Assembly (NCBI GenBank): GCA_032718475.1
Contig: JAUCBJ010003160.1
Span: 1-64,000 of the forward strand
Origin: Nemertoderma westbladi
Lineage: Eukaryota; Xenacoelomorpha; Nemertodermatida; Nemertodermatidae
Direction of reading: 5' to 3'
DNA length: 64,000 nucleotides
Shown here: positions 1 through 11,640 of the stretch, piece by piece
Layout of the letters: each line of letters opens with the position of its first letter
How positions within the stretch are numbered: the first letter of the stretch is position 1
Notes under the pieces: model-generated
What the model saw: only the letters and a program-made list of their open reading frames with translations
Databases searched by the model: none
Told to the model about the DNA's origin: nothing
Made by a program: the position numbers and the translations under genes

Positions 1-212
1 TAGTACTATTTTATTTAATATTCCGTAACACTATAACTTATATCTGAATATGTGTCGCCCCACTATATGTACTTACTTATTCGTCCCTGCTATGCAATTT
101 ATTCTGTGTGTAAATTGAACTCTATGACAACTATTGTGTAATTTGTACACATTTTTATTATGATGTCGCCGTGTGCGAATGAAATAAACGAATAATAATA
201 ATAATAATAATA
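1..212 (+). mobile_element. Possible 3' tail of a non-LTR retrotransposon
   Basis: The segment ends in GAAATAAACG followed by a run of about nine AAT units (about 185-212). A polyadenylation-like AATAAA directly before a short tandem tail is the usual 3' end of CR1/L2/I-type LINEs. No coding sequence is left in the window, so the element body would lie to the left or be truncated. The clade cannot be assigned. An ordinary microsatellite is the alternative. Confidence 0.35.
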
Positions 213-480
213 TATCACCATCTTTAATTGTACGAACCTGCCCAGAAAGCCTCTTACTTGGGACTTTCTGGGCCTCACCAAAATACATGGTTAACACGAC
301 GACGTACAGAGTATCCTTTACAACACTATTCCAGGGCAGGGAAGTTAAACTTTTATTAGCATTGCAACTAACGAACGAAAGTGCTATATTGTTGTATATT
401 TATAATGTCCTGCTTGTTTCACTTTTCACTTTTACTTGTATTGTTGATAGTATAGTGTATTCTCCTGCAATAAAGAAATA

Positions 481-725
481 TTTTGCCGAAACGCAACCTT
501 TTGCCGAAACGCAACTTTTTTGCCGAATCGCGACTGTTGCCGAAACGCAACTTTTTGCCGAAACGCAACTTTTTTGCCGAATCGCACCTTTTTGCCGAAA
601 CGCGACTTTTTTTTTGCCGAAACGCATCTTCTTTGCCGAAACGCAACTTTTTTTGCCGAAACGCAACTTTTTTTGCCGAAACGCAACTTTTTTTGCCGAA
701 ACGCGACAGTTGCCGAAACGCGACG
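481..725. repeat. 18-19 bp minisatellite (TTTTGCCGAAACGCAAC)
   Basis: About a dozen tandem copies of a unit close to TTTTGCCGAAACGCAACT, with a T-run of variable length and variants GAATCGCGAC and GAAACGCGAC. Each unit can fold weakly (GTTGC/GCAAC arms). Open frames of 75-176 codons cross it on both strands but encode only the repeat. About 290 bp of unassigned AT-rich DNA separates it from the next array. Confidence 0.9.
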
Positions 726-1023
726 ACACCGTAACAAGCACGTCAGTCATGCAGGGGTCGGGTGGGGAGATGGAAGTATTAGGGTGTGGAGAGATGATGG
801 GGCATTTTATATGTTAGTTACTTTTAGATCAATTAAAAACACATTTTATTAAAGTAAAGGACTTGAACTAATTAAAAACTATAATGGTATGGGGTATGGT
901 GATTAATTACAGTACATCTGTATAATCTTAAAAATATTTAAATCTTATACTATAAAATAATTAATTTCCTTTAAATGGCAAGCAGAAAAATGTATTTTTT
1001 TACCCTACTAATTAATTAGTAGG

Positions 1024-1405
1024 TGCCTCGCTGAGGCACAGACTATGCCTCACTGAGGCACAGACTATGCCTCACTGAGGCACAGACTATGCCTCACTGA
1101 GGCACAGACTATGCCTCACTGAGGCACTGAGGCACATGCCTCACTGAGGCACAGACTATGCCTCACTGAGGCACTGGGGCACAGACTATGCCTCACTGAG
1201 GCACAGACTATGCCTCACTGAGGCACAGACTATGCCTCACTGAGGCACCTACTATGCCTCACTGAGGCACAGACTATGCCTCACTGAGGCACTGGGGCAC
1301 AGACTATGCCTCACTGAGGCACAGACTATGCCTCACTGAGGCACAGACTATGCCTCCTGAGGCACAGACTATGCCTCACTGAGGCACAGACTATGTCTCA
1401 CTGAG
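1024..1405. repeat. 22-bp minisatellite of tandem palindromes
   Basis: About 17 tandem copies of TGCCTCACTGAGGCA plus CAGACTA. The 15-base core is a perfect palindrome (arms TGCCTCA/TGAGGCA around one C). Some copies are shortened (ACTGAGGCACTGAGGC near 1120) or carry GGGG. Arrays of spaced palindromes also form the arms of the transposons at 23499-29497 and 53933 onward, but no element ends are visible here. Confidence 0.9.
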
Positions 1406-1409
1406 GACC

Positions 1410-2528
1410 AGGACCTGTCTTAATATCTCTTCTCTATTTTCTTTATTTTCTTCCATTTGATTAATAAATTTCCGCATTTGATTTTTGTTTACTAATATTT
1501 GTCTCAAAGCAAGCAAGCAAACAGTCGGCCGAAGCCGGTGGCGACCCGAAGGCTCCTCTTTCGATAGCTGCTACCCGAGGGTAGGGGTGGGCGCTACTCC
1601 TATCCCAAGATTTGCTCCCAGTTATTTAACTGGTACTCATTTTATCGACCCCCAGTGGATGAAAGGCTGACTGGACCCTGGCGGGGCTGAACCTACAACC
1701 AATAGATTGCAGGCCCGGGGCTCAACCAACTGAGCTACCCCGCTGTCAATTTGTCTCAATATCTCTTCTTTATTTTCATCATTCTCTTCTAAATGTTTAA
1801 TAAATTTCTGTAATTTAATTTTACTTCCTAGAACTTGGGTCAATTTTTCTCTTTCCATTTTCCTCTTTATTTTCTTCATTTTCCTTCAAATGTTTAATAA
1901 TTTTCCGCAATTTATTCTTATTTCCAAGTAATTGTCTCAATATTTCCTTATTATTATCATTTTCATCATCTTCTTCACTTTCCTGACCTTCACTTTCTTC
2001 GTCCCCTTCCTCATCTTCACTTTCTTCATCCTCTTCCCCACCTTCACTTTCGTCATCCTCTTCCTGATCTTCACTTTCTTCATTCTCTTCCTGACCTTCG
2101 CTTTCTTCACCCTCTTATTGACCTTCACTTTCTTTATCCTCTTCCTGACCTTCACTTACTTCGTTCTCAACTTCACTCTCTTCAACTTCATCCTGACCCT
2201 CACTATTTTCATTCTCCATCTCATCGTCCTCTTCTTCTTCATCTTTCTCACTCAGATTTTCCTCATTTTCTAGAGGTAACTGTTTTTGTATCCCTTTCAA
2301 AATTATTCATAACTTTATGAAATTTATTTTCCATTGTCTGTTTTATCTTTAATATATCACGCTCATCTCTCTTTTTTTTTCATCTTCACTAAAAATATCT
2401 TCGGATTTGTTAAATTTATTTGGTAATGGATCCATTAGTTTATCCTTTCTATGTCTTTCCATATGACGAGATAGATTGTCTTGTCTGATTTCTTTATTAC
2501 AAACCAAACATCTTTCATCTCTATGCAT
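1410..2528 (-). pseudogene. Broken C2H2 zinc-finger / acidic repeat protein gene
   Basis: Read from ATG at 2528 on the minus strand, the first residues form a C2H2-type finger (C-LV-C, 11 residues, H-MER-H). Then, across stops and frame changes, comes a highly acidic Glu/Asp/Ser/Gln stretch (about 2300-1960). After that a Lys/Glu-rich segment repeats about every 95 bp, with a core like NKxKLRKxIKHLEEN, at about 1945-1860, 1850-1760 and 1500-1420. A SINE interrupts the last repeats. No family is recognised. A finger at the N-terminus of an acidic protein would fit a transposon-encoded or nuclear protein, but that is inference. Confidence 0.4.
1508..1748 (-). mobile_element. tRNA-derived SINE, copy 1
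   Basis: Read on the minus strand, the head GCGGGGTAGCTCAGTTGG (from 1743 down) has an RNA polymerase III A box. GGTTGTAGGTTCAGCCCCGC serves as the B box. A body follows with CCTTTCATCCACTGGGG and ATAAAATGAGTACCAGTT, and a TTGC-rich 3' tail. The body block resembles, from memory, the central domain of MetaSINE/cephalopod SINEs. An 11-bp direct repeat ATTTGTCTCAA flanks it (1497-1507 and 1749-1759), as expected for LINE-mediated insertion. A second copy lies at 58560-58793. Confidence 0.85.
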
Positions 2529-3504
2529 TATATAGCAGTGTCAATTGATAGTATTGAATTTTCGCTAAATGATTTTACAAAATTTTAAATAAATAAAACT
2601 TTTATGAAAATAAATAAAACTTTTAAAAATAAAAATTAGAGAATGAATGGGAATGCGGTGAATGGGGGCTATTATAGAGGGAGGCTAGAATGGAGTTGTG
2701 AAAGAAGAATAATCTATTGCAAACCAGATGTTTATTGTCATTTTCTCAGGCGTACTTGACAATGGTCGTGTGGTGTGTAATTAATGGTTGCAGTTGGCCT
2801 TTGTGCGATTCGGGGTTACTGCTGGCGCGTAAGACGTAAACCTTTGGTTTCCAATCTTACATAATAGCAAAGCTGGAGGTTTAAATAATTTTCAATTCGT
2901 GCTAGCCCCATGTTGACATACAGTATAACCCAACATTGGATTCAATGGGATTAGTCATCCTACGTCTAATAAGAGCCAAGACCAACCTGTAAGGGTAAAT
3001 TATGTTTTGGGCCTCGCCCCATCTTTTTTATAACATTCTGCTCTGCGTGCAATGAGGCGCACAGGCTGCTTCATATAGTACAATGTGAAAGAATGCAATC
3101 TATTGCAAACCAGATGTTTATTGTAATTTTCTCAGGCGATTTGACAATGGTCGTATGGTACATAAAACTACAGTATCTAGTATAGAGATGGTTGAGGATT
3201 AATTTAACATATGCGCAGGCTGCTTCATACAGTACAATGTGAAAGAAGGCAATCAGATCAACAGCCTCAGATTATTGGGGGACTGAGTCGGGGCCAAACT
3301 GGCCCAGGTATTTTCCTGTGAGGGTAAATTATGTTTTGGGCCCCGCTACGTCGTTTTATTTCATTCTATCATTACCTACTACTGTATGACAAAAATAATA
3401 CAAATGTACTGTATATTGTACTGTATGGTACCTATTGTATTGTATATTTTATCTACTGTACCTACTGTAGTACTATCTATTCATAGCGCGTCCCCCATCT
3501 GATT

Positions 3505-3553
3505 GATTTGTATCAAATTAAATTGCCTTTGGCAACATTATTTGATACAAATC
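3505..3553. repeat. Inverted repeat, 14-bp arms
   Basis: GATTTGTATCAAAT (3505-3518) and its exact reverse complement (3540-3553) flank a 21-base loop that itself contains GCCTTTGGC. It directly precedes a second palindrome. It may be the remains of a small foldback element. Function is unknown. Confidence 0.8.
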
Positions 3554-3557
3554 GATT

Positions 3558-3585
3558 GATTAAACAATTAATTAATTGTTTAATC
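3558..3585. repeat. Perfect 28-bp AT-rich palindrome
   Basis: The sequence from 3558 (GATTAAACAATTAA...) to 3585 equals its own reverse complement. A partial repeat of the half-site TTAATTAATTGTTTAAT follows at about 3591-3615. It lies about 100 bp before the giant minisatellite. Confidence 0.85.
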
Positions 3586-3685
3586 GACCAATTAATTAAT
3601 TGTTTAATTAATTAATGACCTACTTAACACCTAAGGTGTGAAGTTGGTCCAACTGTCGCAGAAGTAGGGTATACTATTACTACTC

Positions 3686-6600
3686 ACAAGATTCTGTGTG
3701 CGAGGGGGTCCAGCAACAAGTTTCTGTGTGTGAGGGGGTTCAGCAACAAGTTTCTGTGTGTAAGGGGGTCCAGCAACAAGTTTCTGTGTGTAAGCCTGTA
3801 AGGGGGTCCATTAACACGTTTCTGTGTGTAAGGGGGTCCATTAACACGTTTCTGTGTGTAAGGGGGTCCATTAACAAGTTTCTGTGTGTAAGGGGGTCCA
3901 TTAACAAGTTTCTGTGTGTAAGCCTGTAAGGGGGTCCATTAACAAGTTTCTGTGTGTAAGCCTGTAAGGGGGTCCATTAACAAGTTTCTGTGTGTGAGGG
4001 GGTCCATTAACAAGTTTCTGTGTGTAAGGGGGTCCATTAACAAGTTTCTGTGTGTAAGCCTGTAAGGGGGTCCATTAACAAGTTTCTGTGTGTAAGGGGG
4101 TCCATTAACAAGTTTCTGTGTGTAAGCCTGTAAGGGGGTCCATTAACACGTTTCTGTGTGTAAGGGGGTCCATTAACACGTTTCTGTGTGTGAGGGGGTC
4201 CATTAACACGTTTCTGTGTGTGAGGGGGTCCATTAACAAGTTTCTGTGTGTAAGCCTGTAAGGGGGTCCATTAACAAGTTTCTGTGTGTAAGCCTGTAAG
4301 GGGGTCCATTAACAAGTTTCTGTGTGTGAGGGGGTCCATTAACAAGTTTCTGTGTGTAAGGGGGTCCATTAACACGTTTCTGTGTGTAAGCCTGTAAGGG
4401 GGTCCATTAACACGTTTCTGTGTGTAAGGGGGTCCATTAACACGTTTCTGTGTGTAAGCCTGTAAGGGGGTCCATTAACACGTTTCTGTGTGTAAGGGGG
4501 TCCATTAACACGTTTCTGTGTGTGAGGGGGTCCATTAACACGTTTCTGTGTGTGAGGGGGTCCATTAACAAGTTTCTGTGTGTAAGCCTGTAAGGGGGTC
4601 CATTAACAAGTTTCTGTGTGTAAGCCTGTAAGGGGGTCCATTAACAAGTTTCTGTGTGTGAGGGGGTCCATTAACAAGTTTCTGTGTGTAAGGGGGTCCA
4701 TTAACAAGTTTCTGTGTGTAAGCCTGTAAGGGGGTCCATTAACAAGTTTCTGTGTGTAAGGGGGTCCATTAACAAGTTTCTGTGTGTAAGCCTGTAAGGG
4801 GGTCCATTAACAAGTTTCTGTGTGTGAGGGGGTACAGCACACAAGTTTCTGTGTGTGAGGGGGTCCATTAACAAGTTTCTGTGTGTAAGCCTGTAAGGGG
4901 GTCCATTAACAAGTTTCTGTGTGTAAGGGGGTCCGGTCCATTAACACGTTTCTGTGTGTAAGCTTGTAAGGGGGTCCATTAACACGTTTCTGTGTGTAAG
5001 GGGGTCCATTAACACGTTTCTGTGTGTAAGCCTGTAAGGGGGTCCATTAACACGTTTCTGTGTGTAAGGGGGTCCATTAACACGTTTCTGTGTGTGAGGG
5101 GGTCCATTAACACGTTTCTGTGTGTGAGGGGGTCCATTAACAAGTTTCTGTGTGTAAGCCTGTAAGGGGGTCCATTAACAAGTTTCTGTGTGTAAGCCTG
5201 TAAGGGGGTCCATTAACAAGTTTCTGTGTGTGAGGGGGTCCATTAACAAGTTTCTGTGTGTAAGGGGGTCCATTAACAAGTTTCTGTGTGTAAGCCTGTA
5301 AGGGGGTCCATTAACAAGTTTCTGTGTGTAAGGGGGTCCATTAACAAGTTTCTGTGTGTAAGCCTGTAAGGGGGTCCATTAACAAGTTTCTGTGTGTGAG
5401 GGGGTACAGCACACAAGTTTCTGTGTGTGAGGGGGTCCATTAACAAGTTTCTGTGTGTAAGCCTGTAAGGGGGTCCATTAACAAGTTTCTGTGTGTAAGG
5501 GGGTCCATTAACAAGTTTCTGTGTGTAAGCCTGTAAGGGGGTCCATTAACAAGTTTCTGTGTGTGAGGGGGTACAGCACACAAGTTTCTGTGTGTAAGGG
5601 GGTCCATTAACACGTTTCTGTGTATGCGGGGGTCCATTAACAAGTTTCTGTGTGTAAGGGGGTCCATTAACAAGTTTCTGTGTGTAAGCCTGTAAGGGGG
5701 TCCATTAACAAGTTTCTGTGTGTAAGGGGGTCCATTAACAAGTTTCTGTGTGTAAGCCTGTAAGGGGGTCCATTAACAAGTTTCTGTGTGTGAGGGGGTA
5801 CAGCACACAAGTTTCTGTGTGTGAGGGGGTCCAGCAACAAGTTTCTGTGTGTGAGGGGGTCCAGCACACAAGTTTCTGTGTGTGAGGGGGTCCAGCAACA
5901 AGTTTCTGTGTGCGAGGGGGACCAGCAACAAGTTTCTGTGTGTGAGGGGGTCCAGCAACAAGTTTCTGTGTGTGAGGGGGTCCAGCACACAAGTTTCTGT
6001 GTGTGAGGGGGTCCAGCAACAAGTTTCTGTGTGTGAGGGGGTCCAGCAACAAGTTTCTGTGTGTAAGGGGGTTCAGCAACAAATTTCTGTGTGTAAGGGG
6101 GTTCAGCAACACATTTCTGTGCGTGAAGGGGTACAGCAACAAGTTTATGTGTGTGAGGGGGTCCAGCAACAAGTTTCTGTGCGTGAGGGGGTGCAGCAAC
6201 AAGTTTCTGTGTGTGAGGGGGTTCAGCAACAAGTTTCTGTGTGTGAGGGGGTCCAGCAACAAGTTTCTGTGTGTGAGGGGGTCCACCAACAAGTTTCTGT
6301 GTGTGAGAGGCTCCGGCAACAAGTTTCTGTGTGCAAGGGGGTCCAGCAACAAGTTTATGTGTGTGAGGGAGTCCAGCAACAAGTTTCTGTGTGCGAGGGA
6401 GTCCAGCAACAAGTTTCTGTGTGTGAGGGGGTCCAGCAACAAGTTTATGTGTGCGAGGGGGTCCAGCAACAAGTTTCTGTGTGCGAGGGAGTCCAGCAAC
6501 AAGTTTCTGTGTGTGAGGGGGTCCAGCAACAAGTTTCTGTGTGTGAGGGGGTCCATTAACACGTTTCTGTGTGTAAGGGGGTCCATTAACAAGTTTCTGT

Positions 6601-9600
6601 GTGTAAGCCTGTAAGGGGGTCCATTAACAAGTTTCTGTGTGTAAGGGGGTCCATTAACAAGTTTCTGTGTGTAAGCCTGTAAGGGGGTCCAATAACAAGT
6701 TTCTGTGTGTGAGGGGGTACAGCACACAAGTTTCTGTGTGTGAGGGGGTCCAGCAACAAGTTTCTGTGTGTGAGGGGGTCCAGCACACAAGTTTCTGTGT
6801 GTGAGGGGGTCCAGCAACAAGTTTCTGTGTGCGAGGGGGTCCAGCAACAAGTTTCTGTGTGTGAGGGGGTCCAGCAACAAGTTTCTGTGTGTGAGGGGGT
6901 CCAGCACACAAGTTTCTGTGTGTGAGGGGGTCCAGCAACAAGTTTCTGTGTGTGAGGGGGTCCAGCAACAAGTTTCTGTGTGTAAGGGGGTTCAGCAACA
7001 AATTTCTGTGTGTAAGGGGGTTCAGCAACACATTTCTGTGCGTGAGGGGGTACAGCAACAAGTTTCTGTGTGTGAGGGGGTCCAGCAACAAGTTTCTGTG
7101 CGTGAGGGGGTGCAGCAACAAGTTTCTGTGTGTGAGGGGGTTCAGCAACAAGTTTCTGTGTGTGAGGGGGTCCAGCAACAAGTTTCTGTGTGTGAGGGGG
7201 TCCACCAACAAGTTTCTGTGTGTGAGAGGCTCCGGCAACAAGTTTCTGTGTGTAAGGGGGTCCAGCAACAAGTTTATGTGTGTGAGGGAGTCCAGCAACA
7301 AGTTTCTGTGTGCGAGGGAGTCCAGCAACAAGTTTCTGTGTGTGAGGGGGTCCAGCAACAAGTTTATGTGTGCGAGGGGGTCCAGCAACAAGTTTCTGTG
7401 TGCGAGGGAGTCCAGCAACAAGTTTCTGTGTGTGAGGGGGTCCAGCAACAAGTTTCTGTGTGTGAGGGGGTCCAGCAACAAGTTTATGTGTGCGAGGGGG
7501 TCCATGTGCGAGGGGTTTCAGCAACAAGTTTCAGTGTGTGAGGGGGTCCAGCAACAAGTTTCTGTGTGTGAGGGGGCCAGCAACAAGTTTCTGTGTGTGA
7601 GGGAGTCCAGCAACAAGTTTCTGTGTGTGAGGGGGTCCAGCAACAAGTTTCTGTGTGTGAGGGGGTCCAGCAACAAGTTTATGTGTGTAAGGGGGTCCAG
7701 CAACAAGTTTCTGTGTGTGAGGGGGCCAGCAACAAGTTTCTGTGTGTGAGGGGGTCCAGCAACAAGTTTCTGTGTGTGAGGGAGTCCAGCAACAAGTTTC
7801 TGTGTGCGAGGGGGTTCAGCAACAAGTTTCTGTGTGTGAGGGGGTCCAGCAACAAGTTTATGTGTGCGAGGGGGTCCAGCAACAAGTTTCTGTGTGCGAG
7901 GGGGGCTCAGCACACAAGTTTCTGTGTGTGAGGGGGTCCAGCAACAAGTTTATGTGTGCGAGGGGGTCCAGCAACAAGTTTATGTGTGCGAGGGGGTCCA
8001 GCAACAAGTTTCTGTGTGCGAGGTGGTCCAGCAACAAGTTTATGTGTGTGAGGGGGTCCAGCACACAAGTTTCTGTGTGTGAGGGGGTTCAGCAACAAGT
8101 TTCTGTGTGTGAGGGGGTCCAGCAACAAGTTTCTGTGTGTGAGGGGGTCCAGCAACAAGTTTCTGTGTGCGAGGGAGTCCAGCAACAAGTTTATGTGTGC
8201 GAGGGGGTCCAGCAACAAGTTTCTGTGTGTGAGGGGGCCAGCAACAAGTTTCTGTGTGTGAGGGGGTCCAGCAACAAGTTTCTGTGTGTGAGGGAGTCCA
8301 GCAACAAGTTTCTGTGTGCGAGGGGGTTCAGCAACAAGTTTCTGTGTGTGAGGGGGTCCAGCAACAAGTTTATGTGTGCGAGGGGGTCCAGCAACAAGTT
8401 TCTGTGTGCGAGGGGGCTCAGCACACAAGTTTCTGTGTGTGAGGGGGTCCAGCAACAAGTTTATGTGTGCGAGGGGGTCCAGCAACAAGTTTATGTGTGC
8501 GAGGGGGGTCCAGCAACAAGTTTCTGTGTGCGAGGTGGTCCAGCAACAAGTTTATGTGTGTGAGGGGGTCCAGCACACAAGTTTCTGTGTGTGAGGGGGT
8601 TCAGCAACAAGTTTCTGTGTGTGTGGGGGTCCAGCAACAAGTTTCTGTGTGTGAGGGGGTCCAGCAACAAGTTTCTGTGTGCGAGGGAGTCCAGCAACAA
8701 GTTTATGTGTGCGAGGGGGTCCAGCAACAAGTTTCTGTGTGTGAGGGGGTCCAGCAACAAGTTTATGTGTGCGAGGGGGTCCAGCAACAAGTTTCTGTGT
8801 GCGAGGGAGTCCAGCAACAAGTTTATGTGTGCGAGGGGGTCCAGCAACAAGTTTCTGTGTGTGAGGGGGTCCAGCAACAAGTTTCTGTGTGCGAGGGGGT
8901 CCAGCAACAAGTTTCTGTGTGTGAGGGGGTCCAGCACACAAGTTTCTGTGTGCGAGGGGGTCCAGCAACAAGTTTCTGTGTGTGAGTGGGTCCAGCAACA
9001 AGTTTCTGCGTGTGAGGGGGTCCAGCAACAAGTATCTGTGTGTAAGGGGGTCCAGCAACAAGTTTCTGTGTGCGAGGGGGTCCAGCAACAAGTTTATGTG
9101 TGCGAGGGGGTCCAGCAACAAGTTTATGTGTGCGAGGGGGTCCAGCAACAAGTTTATGTGTGCGAGGGGGTCCAGCAACAAGTTTCTGTGTGCGAGGGGT
9201 TCCAGCAACAAGTTTATGTGTGCGAGGGGGTTCAGCAACAAGTTTATGTGTGCGAGGGGGTTCAGCACACAAGTTTCTGTGTGCGAGGGGGCTCCGCAAC
9301 AAGTTTCTGTGTGTGAGGGGGTCCAGCAACAAGTTTCTGTGTGCGAGGGGATCCAGCAACAAGTTTCTGTGTGCGAGGGGGTCCAGCAACAAGTTTATGT
9401 GTGCGAGGGGGTCCAGCAACAAGTTTCTGTGTGCGAGGGGGTCCAGCAACAAGTTTCTGTGTGCGAGGGGGTCCAGCAACAAGTTTATGTGTGCGAGGGT
9501 GTCCAGCAACAAGTTTCTGTGTGCGAGGGGGTCCAGCAACAAGTTTATGTGTGCGAGGGGGTCCAGCAACAAGTTTCTGTGTGCGAGGGGGTCCAGCAAC

Positions 9601-9908
9601 AAGTTTCTGTGTGTGAGGGGGTCCAGCAACAAGTTTATGTGTGCGAGGGGGTCCAGCAACAAGTTTCTGTGTGCGAGGGGGTCCAGCAACAAGTTTCTGT
9701 GTGCGAGGGGGTCCAGCAACAAGTTTCTGTGTGTGAGGGGGTCCAGCAACAAGTTTCTGTATGTGAGGGGGTCTAGCAACAAGTTTCTGTGTGCGAGGGG
9801 GTCCAGCACACAAGTTTCTGTGTGTGAGGGGGTCCCGCAACAAGTTTCTGTGTGTGAGGGGGTTCAGCAACAAGTTTCTGTGTGCGAGGGGGTCCAGCAA
9901 CAAGTTTC
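3686..9908. repeat. Giant 30-bp minisatellite with higher-order repeats
   Basis: About 6.2 kb of tandem units of about 30 bp sharing AAGTTTCTGTGTGT and a G5 run. The left part (to about 5790) mostly has GGGGGTCCATTAACAAG, with many units carrying an extra AAGCCTGT. The right part has GGGGGTCCAGCAACAAG. Variant units recur at fixed offsets, showing segmental duplication inside the array: about 572 bp (4831/5403), 919 bp (5801/6720 and 6305/7224) and about 511 bp (8021/8533). Because 30 is a multiple of three, long frames (up to about 390 codons) stay open on both strands. They encode only decapeptide repeats and are not called as genes. Confidence 0.97.
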
Positions 9909-9947
9909 AAAAGGTTCTGAAACAAGTTGCTCCGTGTGAGGTGGGCC

Positions 9948-10620
9948 TTAACCCGTCGGTATTCTTAACCCGTGTGTATTCTTAACCCGTCGGTATTCTC
10001 AACCCGTCGGTATTCTTAGCCCGTCGGTATTCTTAACCCGTCGGTATTCTTAACCCGTCGGTATTCTTAGACCGTGTGTATTCTTAACCCGTCGGTATTA
10101 TTAGCCCGTGTGTATTCTTAACCCGTCGGTATTCTTAGCCCGTGTGTATTCTTAACCCGTCGGTATTCTTAACCCGTGTGTATTCTTAACCTGTCGGTAT
10201 TCTTAGCCCGCCGGTATTCTTAGCCAGTCGGTATTCTTAGCCCGTGTGTATTCTTAGCCGGTCGGTATCCTTAGCCCGTCGGTATTCTTAACCCATCGGA
10301 ATTCTTAGCCCGTCGGTATTCTTAGCCCGTCGGTATTTTTAGCCCGTGTGTATCTTAACCCGTGTGTATTCTTAATCTTAACCCGTCGGTATTCTTAACC
10401 CATCGGTAATCTTAGCCCGTCTGTATTATTAGCCCGTGTGTATTCTTAACCCGTCGGTATTCTTAGCCCGTGTGTATTCTTAACCCGTCGGTATTCTTAG
10501 CCCGTCGGTATTCTTAACCCGTGTGTATTCTTAACCTGTCGGTATTCTTAGCCCGTCGGTATTCTTAGCCAGTCGGTATTCTTAGCCAGTCGGTATTCTT
10601 AGCCCGTGTGTATTCTTAAC
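9948..10620. repeat. 17-bp minisatellite (TTAACCCGTCGGTATTC)
   Basis: About 40 tandem copies of TTAACCCGTCGGTATTC, with two main alternations (AACCC/AGCCC and GTCGG/GTGTG) and a few short indels. It begins right after the 30-bp array and ends within a few bases of the reverse-transcriptase fragment at 10625. Confidence 0.95.
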
Positions 10621-10624
10621 CCGT

Positions 10625-11555
10625 GATGACTTAGTTATTTATTCAACCGAAAAACAACACATACAATATGCTTTACTTCTACTAGACGAATGGTGCCAAC
10701 ACAATAATATGGATTTAAACCTAAGTAAATCTAAAATTATAAAATTCCGACGAGGAGGGAGATTAGCCAATACAGATATATTCACCTACCGCAACGAAAA
10801 TGTCGAAATCACCAACAAGTACAACTACCTGAGAATAACACTACAACCAACCCTCTGCTTCTCTCAACATATTGAAAACAAGAAACAAAACGCCTACACA
10901 ATAATTGGATGTCTACGGAATCTTAATTTGGTCTCTATTGAAACTGGTATTAAAATTTTCAACATTAAAATATATCCCGCCGTAACCTATGCCTTCTCTG
11001 AAATCGCTAGCCATCTTAAACCCTCAAACCTTATCGAATTGGACAAAATCAAATCGACCTTCCTTAAACGTTTACTTTCACTGCCAACTAATTCATCGTC
11101 AACTCTCGCTCACAAATTAACCATCTGCAAAACATTTACAGAAGACATTGCCGAAAAACACCCAACCTACTTCAACCCAACAGTCCTAGAACAATACCGT
11201 CAAATCCGAGCTGATAAAGAACTGAAATTTTACGAGCAATACTACAATCTAGGACCCGCATTCGCCTCTAACTACTGGAAAAGAGCCAATCAAACAAACC
11301 GAAACATCGCCACCAGACTAACGGCGCACGGATTTCATCACAAACTCTGCCAGACTCATACACCATTTCACCCACTGTCACCCGATTGTGTCTGCATGTA
11401 CTGTAAAGGTAGCTCAGAATACAGGTATCACATCTTGAACTGCCCAAATGCCCCACCATTAACTAGTATTTTATAAACTTTTAAAGATGTTTATTAATAA
11501 ATTTGGATTGCCCCGACTGGGGGCGCACTTTTGAAAAAAAAAATAAAAAAAATAT
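10625..11555 (+). mobile_element. 5'-truncated non-LTR retrotransposon (LINE-C), RT C-terminal half
   Basis: An open frame begins at the two aspartates of the catalytic (Y/F)xDD motif (GAT GAC at 10625-10630) and runs to the stop at 11474-11476 without interruption. It covers the RT palm end, a thumb-like helical region and a C-terminal cysteine-histidine motif, C-MY-C-KGSSEYRY-H-ILN-C, of the kind seen in jockey/I/R1-type LINEs. All upstream endonuclease and RT sequence is replaced by minisatellite. A 3' UTR and an A-rich tail (11534-11555) follow. It ends about 85 bp beyond the C9orf72 stop codon, in opposite orientation. The clade is uncertain. Confidence 0.8.
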
Positions 11556-11640
11556 AGCATAGCATCTACGGCTACTAGCATCACTCGGTCGGTGCTATAT
11601 AGAAACTATGGTTGCTATATATATGTAGCATTCCTCGATG

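Larger units (their letters stand above)
2529..3685. repeat. Non-coding spacer with three interspersed direct duplications
   Basis: No gene is seen. Three segments occur twice in the same order with divergence: about 2711-2778 and 3097-3162 (AATCTATTGCAAACCAGATG...), about 2991-3018 and 3321-3346 (AGGGTAAATTATGTTTTGGG...), and about 3062-3102 and 3216-3258 (CAGGCTGCTTCAT...). This points to an old tandem duplication of roughly 330-380 bp, since rearranged. The far end is AT-rich and contains two inverted repeats. Confidence 0.7.

Noticed and set aside
287-852. Overlapping open frames of 75-176 codons
   Set aside because: They span the 18-19 bp minisatellite, and the translations are only the repeat.
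1681-1743. Functional tRNA gene on the minus strand
   Set aside because: Only the promoter-box half resembles a tRNA. The cloverleaf is not complete, and the sequence continues into a SINE body with target duplications.
3696-9985. Long open frames (up to about 390 codons) on both strands with decapeptide repeats
   Set aside because: They come from a 30-bp unit that is a multiple of three and lacks stops in several frames. The same DNA is open on both strands and there is no non-repeat protein sequence.
3686-10620. CRISPR-like array
   Set aside because: The units are contiguous variants of one sequence with no unique spacers, no cas genes, and the genome is eukaryotic.
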